Assembly (NCBI GenBank): GCA_025201845.1
Contig: MU603981.1
Coordinates: forward strand, 51,024 to 115,023
DNA: 64,000 nucleotides
Source of the DNA: Martensiomyces pterosporus
Taxonomy: Eukaryota > Kickxellomycota > Kickxellomycetes > Kickxellales > Kickxellaceae
Direction: 5' to 3'
The notes beneath the pieces were generated by a model. That model made no database searches and was not told where the DNA came from. It saw only the letters and a program-made list of their open reading frames with translations. This document shows, in pieces, positions 1-9,677 of this stretch; positions within the stretch are counted from its first letter, which is position 1; each line of letters begins with the position of its first letter. Position numbers and translations under genes: made by a program.

Positions 1-146
1 TCGTTGTTTCTTCAAACAACACGGCTGTTCCCGGTAGCCTAACAATCTCATACTCCGTCTAAAACAGACACAGACGCACGCTCTACAGGCCTTTCAGATC
101 TATTATGTTGAATAAAAGGCCATCCCGGCTCATATTTTGCTACAAG

Positions 147-1640
147 CTACTTGGTGATCTTTTCAACCTTGGGTCTGTGGAGCTCTTCCTTCGACGGAGG
201 CGCAAATGGCACAGGCACGCCCTCCGAGCTATTGGGCAGGACTGCGAGGACCTTGTAAATTCGCCCCATGCTGTTCTGATCGGTGAGGCGCTTGTAGCAG
301 TCCACAAGATCCTTCTGCACCTTCGCGTCTTTGGTGGTCTGCAAGAGCTGCTGCAGACGGGCCTGAACCCCCATCGAATGCAAAAAGCTGCCCTGCTCCA
401 CAGGCCCATAGCACTTTGCCCTGCCCTTCGCTGCGTAGCGGAGGTAGCTAAAGTCCACGTCAGCTGTAAGATCCATCGACCCGGGCGAGCTCAGCGGATT
501 GGCAAACATGTGCTTCCTGATGCCGCGGAACGTGTCTCCCTGAGTCCAGTCCTGGCCGTAGTCGATGATCAGGCCCATGCCGTTGTTGGCCGAGATCCAG
601 TCGGAGAGCTGGATCATCACGCGGGCTGATTCAGGCGACACCTCGATGCGGTCGCCCTTGTCGAACAGCGTGTCAAACCGCTGGTCGCGCATGAGCATTG
701 CTGCATTCGCAGTGACGTTGCGCGATTTCACGTACTTGAAATTGCAGGCATCCGAGTCGGCGGTCAGCGACGAGTGCGGCGAGTTGGAGAGCTTGGCCAC
801 GCCGTGGACATTGCTGTCGGCGGCGCTGTCAGAGTCGGCCACGTCGATGAGAATCTCGCTCCACCCGCTGCCGTCCTTGGCCTTCTCGAACTTGTAGATG
901 GGCAGGGCATCGAAGAACTCGTGTGCCATGACGAGGGGCACGCAATCGGCATCGACGCTGACCTCGTCGAGCAAATCGTGCCACCTAACGGGTAGGCCCC
1001 CTCTACCCTTGCTCACACTGCTCGCCGGCGTGCCCTTGTCGTTCTTATCCTCAACGGTTTTGGTCACTCCCCAGTCGCATCCCAGCTTATCGTGCTGCAC
1101 TTTACGCAGCTCGGGGCTCCGCTCGACAAAATGCACGCCCTCGATGCTTGCATGGAACTCGGGGAACCTCCTTGAGGCTCTCAGCATGTCGTCCATCAGC
1201 GTGCCCCGACCGGGGCCCAGCTCGACCATAGCTGTTCTTCTGGGCCGGCCCATCATCTCCCAGTGCAGAACGTACCAGATAGCCATTATCTCGCCGAACA
1301 TCTGGCTGATCTCGGGCGACGTGACAAAGTCGCCCTCGCGCCCAAACACCTGGCCCTTGGTGTAGTATCCGCCGATGGGACTGGTCAGTGCGAGCTGCAT
1401 GTACTGGGCGATGGAGATCGGGCCGGTGGCCAAGATTGTCTCGCGGATGTGTTTGGCTAGGGGCGTGAGCTCCTCCTTCACCTTGACCGAAGTGCCGTCT
1501 GGCCGGTAGATTGTCGAGGTGTGCCGGCGCGAGTGCTGGGCTGGTGGTAGGTGCGATGCCCGCGGCGATGGCAGACGAGCGGCAGCTGGTGCCAGGGACC
1601 CCGCAAGCAATCTGTGAGCTGGAGAAACACGCGACAACAT
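147..1640 (-). CDS. NDUFAF7: NDUFAF7-type mitochondrial arginine methyltransferase
   Basis: A SAM-dependent methyltransferase of the MidA/DUF185 family. In other eukaryotes NDUFAF7 dimethylates an arginine of NDUFS2 in the mitochondrial matrix during early complex I assembly. The 497-residue frame has an Arg/Ser/Ala-rich N-terminus without acids that fits a presequence, then the family block LTSPIGGYY, the SAM-binding loop ELGPGRGTL and a late GLIIDYG motif. The open frame extends further upstream (to 1784), but the ATG at 1640 begins directly with presequence-like residues and was preferred. It is intronless. A low-complexity stretch around the middle (Asp/Ser-rich) is probably a surface loop. 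Its presence implies that this fungus keeps respiratory complex I. The family call is secure; the exact start is less so. Confidence 0.9.
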   Translation of the reverse strand: MLSRVSPAHRLLAGSLAPAAARLPSPRASHLPPAQHSRRHTSTIYRPDGTSVKVKEELTPLAKHIRETILATGPISIAQYMQLALTSPIGGYYTKGQVFGREGDFVTSPEISQMFGEIMAIWYVLHWEMMGRPRRTAMVELGPGRGTLMDDMLRASRRFPEFHASIEGVHFVERSPELRKVQHDKLGCDWGVTKTVEDKNDKGTPASSVSKGRGGLPVRWHDLLDEVSVDADCVPLVMAHEFFDALPIYKFEKAKDGSGWSEILIDVADSDSAADSNVHGVAKLSNSPHSSLTADSDACNFKYVKSRNVTANAAMLMRDQRFDTLFDKGDRIEVSPESARVMIQLSDWISANNGMGLIIDYGQDWTQGDTFRGIRKHMFANPLSSPGSMDLTADVDFSYLRYAAKGRAKCYGPVEQGSFLHSMGVQARLQQLLQTTKDAKVQKDLVDCYKRLTDQNSMGRIYKVLAVLPNSSEGVPVPFAPPSKEELHRPKVEKITK

Positions 1641-1962
1641 ATTCTTCTCTTCTGTCTGGCGTCTCTTATGGCGGCCGGCGGCGTCTGCAGACAAAAGGAT
1701 ATTGGTGTCAAGCAAGAAGCAAGAAGGATCAGGCGTTTCATATCGTTGGATACTGTAAATAAAAAAAGGCTCGAGTTGGCGCAAATGATTGGCGATAACG
1801 ACAAGTATGGTGGTGTAGGCTGACCAGAAGCAGCCCCGTTTCAGCCTATTTTTTTTTCCAGCGAGTGCTCAGCAAAAGCAAGGCTCGGTGTTCGAAGGAA
1901 AGAAGCGAAAATGTACAAGCAAAGGGAGAAGGTGGTGATATACAGATTGAGAGGACTGCGCG
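1641..1962. other. Intergenic, NDUFAF7 upstream / hypothetical 3' end
   Basis: About 320 bp between two minus-strand genes. It must hold the NDUFAF7 promoter and the 3' end of the next gene. A T9 run lies near 1850. No open frame or RNA gene was recognised. Confidence 0.5.
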
Positions 1963-3048
1963 CTAAAACCCGGTGCCAAAGATATCGCCAAAGAGACCCT
2001 CGTTCTTCTTCTCTCCATCCGCCGCAGCCCTTTGCACCGCCGTGCTGCTGCCAAGTAGGCTGCTTGCGTTGATGCCCAGCGGAAGAGCCGAAATAGCCGC
2101 CGATCCTGGAGCCTTGGCCATGGTCGAGGGCGTGTACACATCAACGTCCTTCTCCAAGAAGCTCGTAATCTCCATTATAGAGTAGTCCACACCAACGCCG
2201 CCACTGTCTGCAGGCGCCTTCGTGGTGGTTTTTGCAATGCCAAAGCCCAGATCGAGACCGAGATCAAACACGGGACTGCCGCCGTCTGCGAGGTGCTGTG
2301 TGGGCTCTTCCGGTGGCGGGTCTGGGTTTGGCACCTGCACAGGAGTGCTTGCTGCCGCATTAGCGGCGGCTGCGTCTGATCGTAGGAAGCCTTTGGGCAG
2401 GAGTGACGGGATCAGCAGCGATTGCGCTGGGAGATCGGGTAAGCGCGATGCGCGCTGTTTCTTGGACACAGTGGGTGGCGATTTGTTCTCGCCTGGCCCG
2501 GGTGCTTTTGCCTTAGGGTCAGTAGCATTGTCTGTGTCTGCTCCTTCCTCTTCTGCAGCATCCGGGTGCTCGTCTCTCTCCTTCCTCTTCTTGCCCCTCT
2601 CGCGCTCGGTTGCTCCACTCGCTGCCTGTAACTTCTCGTCAGCCTCAGCAGCAGCAGCAGCAGCAGCCATTCTGCGTGCATCTCTCCTTCGCCATCGCCG
2701 CCTCTCTCTCCTCGCCTTACGGTCTACCTCCAGACACCTCCACGCATTCAGTATCTGGTCGTCCTCACTGTCACTTGCGCCCTCCTGTGGCGGCAACAAG
2801 CCAGGACGTCTACGTTGATCGGAGGAGGGAAACAGCGGTGCCCAGATGCTCAAAATACCGCCGTCGTCCCCGTTCTCGCTGGCCTCCTCATTGCTTGTCG
2901 TTCGCCGCCTGCCACTGCTGCCGCCGGCAAGAAGCAGGTGTGCTCTAGCTGCGCTGTTCTGGCGCAAATTCACCAGCAGCGAAGGACGTATCCGCACGCA
3001 GCTCATAAGCGACACGCGCCGCGGGCAGACCCGGCCCTGGCGCTCCAT
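1963..3048 (-). CDS. Hypothetical basic/acidic low-complexity protein
   Basis: A 361-residue frame that I do not recognise. The N-terminal ~60 residues are Arg/Ser/Leu-rich and carry few acids. A central block (roughly residues 110-190) alternates strongly basic RRERRRWRRRDARR with an Ala run and a Lys/Glu/Asp-rich stretch. The C-terminal half is Pro/Ser/Ala-rich and ends in a Gly-Phe rich tail (GLFGDIFGTGF). The start at 3048 is the first ATG after a stretch that does not look coding, although the frame stays open to 3369. Composition suggests a nuclear, largely disordered protein. No catalytic motif or known domain was seen. It lies downstream of PAB1 on the same strand with about 350 bp between them. 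Confidence 0.55.
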   Translation of the reverse strand: MERQGRVCPRRVSLMSCVRIRPSLLVNLRQNSAARAHLLLAGGSSGRRRTTSNEEASENGDDGGILSIWAPLFPSSDQRRRPGLLPPQEGASDSEDDQILNAWRCLEVDRKARRERRRWRRRDARRMAAAAAAAEADEKLQAASGATERERGKKRKERDEHPDAAEEEGADTDNATDPKAKAPGPGENKSPPTVSKKQRASRLPDLPAQSLLIPSLLPKGFLRSDAAAANAAASTPVQVPNPDPPPEEPTQHLADGGSPVFDLGLDLGFGIAKTTTKAPADSGGVGVDYSIMEITSFLEKDVDVYTPSTMAKAPGSAAISALPLGINASSLLGSSTAVQRAAADGEKKNEGLFGDIFGTGF

Positions 3049-3403
3049 GGATGCAGCTTTCAGAGAGAAAAAAAGATGGCTGTGCGCAGGTGCTGCCAGG
3101 TGGAATTGAAACACAAAGGCTGGTGTGAATTTGTGAAGGAAGGGAGGCAAGCAGCATACAAGCGAGTCGCCTTTAAAGCAAGCAATGCGTGTGGAGTGTG
3201 CGGCTCGCCGGCAAGTCGACTGGCACGAGCCACGCAGCGCCATCCAGAATAAACAAACACCGCTCGCAGCCCAAGGCTCGGCACACAGCAGATCAGCTCC
3301 AGCAGGCGGTTTGGGGGGGCATAAACCCAACTTTAATGATATCCAGGCAAAGGAACTTGGCACGCACAAAAAACAAGAGAAACAAAAGCAGGCGGCGCCG
3401 AGA
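3049..3403. other. Intergenic between PAB1 3' end and hypothetical gene
   Basis: About 350 bp holding the PAB1 3' UTR and the promoter of the downstream minus-strand gene. Nothing else was recognised. Confidence 0.5.
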
Positions 3404-5693
3404 CTACTCCTCGTCGTCGGGCGACTCCTTCAGAACGTCGACGGCCTCAGTGACCTTCGCCTCGAGGGCCTCGGCGTTCTCGAGCAGGTGGAGAAGCTCG
3501 CTGTTGTCCATCTCCAGGAGCATGCCGGTGATCTTTCCGGCCTTCTCCTCGTCGTGGGCGGCAATGAGGGGGTACAGGGCCTCGCCGAGCATCTGCTTCT
3601 GCTCCTCCTCGGGCGCAGCAGCCAGGGCGGCGGCAGTGAGGACGTTGGACTGCTCAGCAGCAGGAGCGGGCGCATCGGCCTGGGGCGCCTCCTGGGGCTG
3701 GGCCGGCGCCTGCTGGGCGGCACGGGGGTTGGTGCGGTATCCGCCGCGTCCGCCGCGGGCCGCGTAGCCGCCACGGCCTCCGGGCTGGCGGGGGTTGCGC
3801 GGGCGAGCAGGGCGAGCGCCGGCGGGAACGGGGTACTGGGGAACGGGGTACTGGCCGGGCATGGGGTACTGGCCGGGAACAGGGGGCTGGCCGCCCTGCC
3901 AGCGGACGGGGCGGGGAGCAGGGTAGCCGCCGCGGGGAGCAGCGTATCCAGGGGGGTAGTACATGGGGGCGCCGTACACGGGCGCGCCGACAGGGGCGGC
4001 GCCGCGCCACTGGCGCTGGTTGGCCTCCATCTGCTGGCGGCGCTGCTCGCGGCGCTGGGCAAGGGCAACGTAGAGGGGCTTGCTGCCGAGCATGCGGCCG
4101 TTCATCTCAGTGGTGGCCTTGGTGGCCTCCTCGGGCGCAGAGAAGCACACGAAGCCGAAGCCGCGCGATACGCCCTTGTCGTCGCGCATGACCTTGGCGC
4201 TGGTGATGACGCCGTAGGGGGCAAACTCCTGGCGGAGCTTGTCGTCGTCCACGTCGTCGTCAAAGTTCTTGACGTACAGGTTGACGCCCTGGTACTTGCT
4301 GAGCTTCTCCAGCTTGGCCTGCTCGTACTGGCGGCGGAGCTCCTCCGAGCGCTCGGCCTTCTTCTGCGCGCGCGACACAAAGAGCTTCTCGCCGTGGAAG
4401 TCGGTCTCGTGCAGCTCCTCAACCGCCTTGCGGGCCGCCTCGTGGTCCTCAAAGTTGATAAAGCCGAAGCCGCGGGACTTGTTCTCCTCGTCGCGCTGGA
4501 TGACAGCCGAGGTGATGGCGCCGTACTTGGTGAACAGCTCGTCGAGAGCATTGTCGTCGACATCAGCGGCGAGGTTCTTCACGTACACGTTGGTGAAGCG
4601 GGAGCGCATCTCGTCAAGGCGCGACTGGCGCTCGCGGCGGGGGACGTGGTGGCCAACGTAGACCTTGCTGTCGTTGAGAAGCATGCCGTTGACGTTCTCG
4701 ATCGCCTGCTCGGCCGCCTCGCGCGTCTCGTAGTGGACGAAGCCGTAGCCGCGCGAGTTTCCGTTCTCGTCAACAGCCACCTTGCAGCTCAGGATGTCGC
4801 CGAACGCAGCAAACGTGTCGTGCAGGGCCTTGTTGTCAATCGACGGGTCCAGGTTCTTGATGAAGATGTTGCCCGACCCGCTCTTGCGCAGGGAGGGGTC
4901 GCGCTGCGACCACATGATGCGGCAGGGGCGGCCCTTGATCTCCGTGTAGTTCAGGGTCTCCAGAGCGCGCTCGCCTAAACGATCCAAGCCGTGTTTGTTG
5001 CAGCCAGCCGGCCAAGCAAGGCAGAGACGACAATGTACAGGCAGTATTAGTGTTAGCGAGTGAATGGGTGGATGGGAAGCAATCCTAGCAGTCGCATGGC
5101 GCTCCTGGAATTGCAGTGGATATGTGCGTGCGAACTGCTGCTGCAAGCAAGGGCGCGTTTTTTTTTTGAGTGCTACTGTTCCCACCAACGATACGGAGCC
5201 TCTCCTGAAATGAAAAGCAGGAGTCAGCACGTGCATTCCGGACATGCAGCAAGGATACCGGACCTCTGCTGCATGGGATGGCACGCACCATCTCCGCCAT
5301 CTGCGCATGCACACAAGGAACAGCAGCACGGGCGGGTGGACAGGGGAATGCAAGCAGCGGCTCTTCCGCGCAGGCGCTTTACTTACCATCGGAGCGGCTA
5401 TGGAAGTTGACGTACGAATAGCCCAGGCTGCGGCGAGTAACGGCGTCACGGCACACACGGATGCTGGCAACAGGCCCAATCATGTTGAACAGCTCATAGA
5501 GCATGGCCTCAGTGACCGAGGTATCAAGCTCACCAACGTACAGGGAGGCGTTGGAGAAGGGGGCTCCGGCGGTCTGCTCGGGAGCAGCGCCAGCGGGGGC
5601 AGCAGGAACAGAGGCTTGCTCAACAGTGGTCTGAGCGGGGGCAGCGGGAGCCTCGACGGGGGCAGCGGAAGCGGGAGCAGCGGTTTCCGACAT
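3404..5693 (-). CDS. PAB1: Cytoplasmic poly(A)-binding protein, two exons
   Basis: Poly(A)-binding protein of the Pab1/PABPC family, which coats mRNA poly(A) tails and links them to eIF4G and deadenylases. Exon 1 is 5693-5387 and exon 2 is 4974-3404, with a 412-bp intron (donor GTAAGT, acceptor TTTAG) inside RRM1, giving 625 residues. An Ala/Pro-rich leader precedes RRM1 (LYVGEL at 51-56). RRM2 begins near residue 138 (NIFIKNL), RRM3 near 230 (NVYVKNL) and RRM4 near 333 (NLYVKNF). A Pro/Gly/Arg/Tyr-rich linker then leads to a C-terminal PABC/MLLE domain with [12 protein letters not shown]. The splice phase restores the conserved [10 protein letters not shown] strand across the junction. Strongly biased, C/G-ending codons fit a highly expressed gene and explain a long open frame on the opposite strand. 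Confidence 0.96.
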
Positions 5694-6559
5694 TGTTCAG
5701 CTTTTTTAAAAAGGTTGAAAGGGAAATTTATATGGTTTTTTTAGATTGGGTATATAGAGGGAGTTAGATTGGCTTTCTGCGTGAAACACCAAGTAACAGC
5801 CTGGACAGTGGAAATTGGGTTTTTTTTATATTTATGAGGGTTGGAGGGAGGAAAAAACGGAATGTGCTGGCAGACTTTTTTTTTCTCTGGCACACTGCCC
5901 TGCCCCGTAGCAGAAAAAAAAAAATTAGTGGGTGCTCTCGCCCACTTGCGGCTGGCCGCTGCCCACCCCTGCGAACAGAATCTTTTCTGATTGATTAGCG
6001 CTTTGTTGATTGATTATCCGCGTGACATGTCACATATTGAGCGTGGCAATGATAGGTGCAGCTGTCTGTGCAGCTGCGGCTTTGGAGCCAGAGCTGCCCC
6101 AGCAGCCCTTGCACGCCTCGCCATTTCTTGTCCTTGGTTCAGTGGGTCCACGGTACCGCCTGTCTGAAGCAGCAGGCCTTGTGCCTTGTGCCTTGCGACT
6201 TGCAGCTTGCAACCTGAAACATGAAGCACCACACAACCTTACCCCTTCGATGGACAGAATGGTCAATCACTCCGCTTATGCGGCTCCCATGGAGTCAGCA
6301 GAGCACGACACAAGACCAAGATAATGGATGCATGCTGTGATTAATGCGAGCACTTGGACCATGAGCTGTGGATGACGACGAGCCATTAGCCCTCATTCTT
6401 TCTCTCTTCTCTACGCCATCTGCTCTTTGCTCCACCTGTTTGTATTTGTACACCTTTGTTTACTCTGACTGGCATCCTCTCTCGCCTTCACTTTCCTGAC
6501 CAGAAGCGCGACAGAGTGGTATCCTGCGCCGCTGTATACGCTACTCACACATCCCAACA
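5694..6559. promoter_or_regulatory. Divergent promoter PAB1 / Na+/H+ antiporter
   Basis: About 870 bp between two divergent starts. On the PAB1 (minus) strand it shows an A/T-rich TATATAAAT-like block about 35 bp from the ATG, an A6 run, and A8 and A9 runs at 5820-5827 and 5876-5884. The antiporter side is pyrimidine-rich near 6390-6440. No open frame of interest was seen. Confidence 0.45.
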
Positions 6560-8276
6560 ATGGATGGCTGGTTGCACTTTAACCTGGGCCCCAGTGCCAC
6601 AGTCCCGCTCCTGCTTGGCGTTTTTGCCGTGTGCTTCAGCCTGGTATCAATGGTAGTCAAGGAATGGCTGTTTTTGTCAGAGACCCTCGTTGCCTTTCTC
6701 TTTGGCGTGGCGTTTGGACCCAAGGGCGTAGGCGCGGTGAGCCCTGCTGACTGGATTGATGTGCCGTCGTTTACCCTCGAGTTCACTCGCCTGATCATTG
6801 CAATTCAAGTCATGGCCGCCGGGATCACGTTGCCAAAGTAAGCACGCGTTCTATTTCCGACAGCTGCTGCCAAGAGGGACGAATCATGGCATTCGCCGCT
6901 TCTCGTAGTGCTGTGTTGTATGCAGTGCTTGATGTTGCTTACGTTTGTGCAGCCTCAATTGCTCATGCTGTTTTCTCTTTCCTTCTGCCTGTAGGAAGTA
7001 CCTCATGAGGGAGCTGAAATCGCTTCTGATGCTGCTTGGCCCAGTAATGACGTGGATGTGGCTCACGTCCGCTGCGGTAATCATGCTTGTGTTCCGCCTC
7101 GGATTCCTCGAATCCCTGCTTATCGCTTCCTGCGTGGCGCCCACAGACCCCGTTCTGGCAAACTCTATCGTCAAGGGCAAGTTTGCCGAGGCCAAGGTAC
7201 CGCAGCATGTGCGCGACATCATCTCGGCCGAATCAGGCGCCAACGACGGGCTCGGGTACCCCTATCTCTATCTAGCCCTCTACCTCCTCAAATACAGCAC
7301 AAGGGAGGCGCTGACTCGCTGGGTGGTGGTGGTCATTCTATGGGAGATTGCTGCTTCCATTGCCATCGGCGCATTTGTCGGCTGGGCCGCCCGCAAGCTC
7401 CTGCAGTTTGCGCGCGAGAGGCAGTGGATTGACCACGACTCATTCCTCTCCTTTGCCATTTCGCTGACTCTCTTGACCCTGGGGCTGGTGGCTCTCGTCG
7501 GCAGTGACGACATTTTGGCGTGCTTCGTTGCTGGAAACTCGTTTACCTGGGACGACTGGTTTAGGAAGGAGACCAAGGAGGCGCATTTCCAGGACGTTCT
7601 AGATACCCTGTTTAACTACACCTTCTTCATATACCTGGGCGCCATTGTGCCCTGGGACACGCTGAGCGGCAGCATCGAGTTTGTAACCACTGGGCGGCTT
7701 GTCGCCTCGGCCCTGCTGATCATCCTGTTCAGGCGGTTGCCCATGATGATGGCGGTCACTCGGCTTGCGCCTGCGATTAGGACGTTCCGCGAAGCGCTGT
7801 TCGCTGGGTGGTTTGGGCCAATTGGTGTGGGCGCTATATTCTACGCCATGGTTGCCTATGAGGAGCTGCAAAGCGAGGTGTTTGACGGTTTGAAGGCGAA
7901 GGAGTACCTCCTGCCGATTGTCTTTTCCCTGGTGATTGCCTCGGTTATTGTGCATGGCATTACCATACCGCTGTACCATATTGCCGCCGCAGTGCCGAAT
8001 GCCACGGTGGCCGTGTCAAAGTTCCTCAGCCGAACGCCATCGCAGTCGTCGTCTAACCTGTTTGTGGGCGCTGTCCGTGGTACGCCGCCTCTGAACATCG
8101 CCGGTGCACGCGGGCTTCAGGGAAGCAGACTTCGGAGGCAGGTGGAGGGCTTTGACAATGCCCATTTGTCGAGCAGCTGTCCCGCAGTGCCTGAGCACAC
8201 TTTTCTGCTTTCTGGAAGCGAGAGGCGACCTGAGAACCTGCCGAACTACGGGTCCCTGGCAAACTCCAACGTATAG
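6560..8276 (+). CDS. NHA1: Plasma-membrane Na+/H+ antiporter (Nha1/Sod2 family), two exons
   Basis: A cation/proton antiporter of the fungal CPA1 type (Nha1 of budding yeast, Sod2 of fission yeast), which exports Na+ or K+ in exchange for H+ at the plasma membrane. Exon 1 is 6560-6837 and exon 2 is 6995-8276, with a 157-bp intron (GTAAGC...TAG); the product is 519 residues. About a dozen hydrophobic segments are present. The ion-translocation region reads ESGANDGLGYP, with the Asn-Asp pair expected for this family, preceded by the conserved VAPTDPVLA block. The splice join restores LPKKYLMRELKSLL, a family motif after helix 3. The C-terminal tail after the last helix is short (roughly 80 residues), more like Sod2 than the very long Nha1 tail. 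Confidence 0.93.
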
Positions 8277-8414
8277 CGATTGTGGATATAAGGTACAGCA
8301 TTTATTGAGAACTTTGAAATGAGAAATGGTTGAAACGCGCGAAAGCCACGCCCCTTGGAGGACGTTCACACCGACACATCTACATGTACAAGCGGCATAT
8401 GCAATAGCAGACAT

Positions 8415-9038
8415 TTAGTACGTCGCTTCAACGTAAGCACTTGCAGCAGCAGCTCGTCTGAGAACAACTTACCGTCAAAGACCCAGATCGTGTCCTTGGG
8501 CGATGCCTTTGCCTTCTTGACATAAAGCTGGTCCCTCTCTGGCGGTACCTACGGATGCAGTGCAGCATAGGATCAGAAAAATAAATGAAGAAAAAAAAGT
8601 GTGCAAAGATGTTTAGGTACGCTGTGTATGCTGTGCCTGAATGTGCCACTGCCCTTTCTTAAGAATGACGCTTGCCTTCTTCTCGCAGCTGGACAGCATC
8701 GAGAGTATCGACAGGCAGATCGCATCGACGGTCAGCACCGGGCACCAGTACTTGTACAGGATGCTCAGGCAAATATGTCCGTTGCTGTAGATATGCGGAT
8801 GAACAGGAACGCTCCCGTGGAAGGTCACCTCGGGTGCCTCCAGCGGGTAGTCGTCGGGGAAACTGAACAAGAGCGTGAATTTCTCGTTGGCATAGAGCGT
8901 TCCCTCGACGCCGTTAATGCGCACGAGCCATTTGTCGATGTTGTTGGTTGTCTCCAGGCATATGTACTTGGACTCGGCTCTTTTCATCTGCCGCAGTTCG
9001 CGCAGCAGCCGTTTGGTGCGCAGTGGAGAGCAGGACAT
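8415..9038 (-). CDS. UBE2W: Ubiquitin-conjugating enzyme E2 W-like, three exons
   Basis: An E2 of the UBE2W type, which in animals attaches ubiquitin to protein N-termini. Proposed exons are 9038-8676, 8548-8473 and 8425-8415, giving 149 residues (human UBE2W is about 150). The active-site Cys90 lies in HPHIYSNGHICLSIL, the UBE2W signature, and the LLFSFPDDYPLEAPEV block precedes it. The first intron uses a GC donor (AAG|GCAAGC, acceptor TAG). This join restores EKKVPPERDQLYVKK, matching the family C-terminus. The second intron (GTAAGT...AAG) leaves only an 11-nt last exon and is the least certain part; the real end could be elsewhere within about 60 bp. The 3' end faces that of the antiporter with only about 140 bp between stops. 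Confidence 0.85.
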
Positions 9039-9677
9039 TCGAGAGCAGGCAGCAGCAAGGGCAAGAGAGAAGGATGTATCTGTGAAAACTTGGAGCAGTT
9101 TTGTGCGCTAAGTGGCTGCAGAGGGAAGAGAGAGACTGCGAATATATACGTGGCGGAAATGTCTCGGAGGAGGGCAAGGCTCACAGGTATGCTGCCATAG
9201 AAACGCAGAGCACACAAAGAGGGAAGAGAGAGACTGCGAATATATACGTGGCGGAAATGTCTCGGAGGAGGGCAAGGCTCACAGGTATGCTGCCATAGAA
9301 ACGCAGAGCACACAACATGGTGAAACATGACGTGTGGCTATCAAACACGACGGGGCAACGAAACCACCACACAATTCATGTGTAGTCGATCAGCTCCTGT
9401 CTTGATGCCTTGTGTGAACGACAGCCAGCCCTTGAAGGGTCGCGGATACATAGCTATGCTCAGTCAATTTGATCCTGACACCTCAATGCGAAATATGCCA
9501 TACAGAGCTGATCATCCACCGCAATCACAAAATTACGTAGCAACAAACAGCGGCTTTGGCTTTAACTGCCGCCAAGCTGCGGGTATGATGCACCGCCAGC
9601 TCTCCTTTTGTTTATTCGCAAGCTGTGCGCTCTGAAATCGCGTGTTTGCACTGGATGCATAGCAGCTTCACCGAAAG
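9039..9677. promoter_or_regulatory. Divergent promoter UBE2W / SCAI
   Basis: About 640 bp between divergent genes. It contains a 98-bp tandem duplication (listed separately) on the UBE2W side. The remainder shows no gene-like frame. Confidence 0.45.
9121..9315. repeat. 98-bp tandem duplication, two copies
   Basis: Copy 1 starts at 9121 and copy 2 at 9219. The 97 positions that can be compared are identical, after which the copies diverge. It lies in the UBE2W upstream region. Identity without divergence suggests either a very recent duplication or an assembly duplication of the kind seen elsewhere in this window. Confidence 0.95.

Noticed and set aside
1641..1784. N-terminal extension of NDUFAF7
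   Set aside because: The extra 48 residues are not presequence-like, and the ATG at 1640 opens a good mitochondrial targeting sequence.
3185..4978. A 597-codon open frame antisense to PAB1
   Set aside because: Same cause as above: extreme codon bias in PAB1. The sense strand has four RRMs and a PABC domain.
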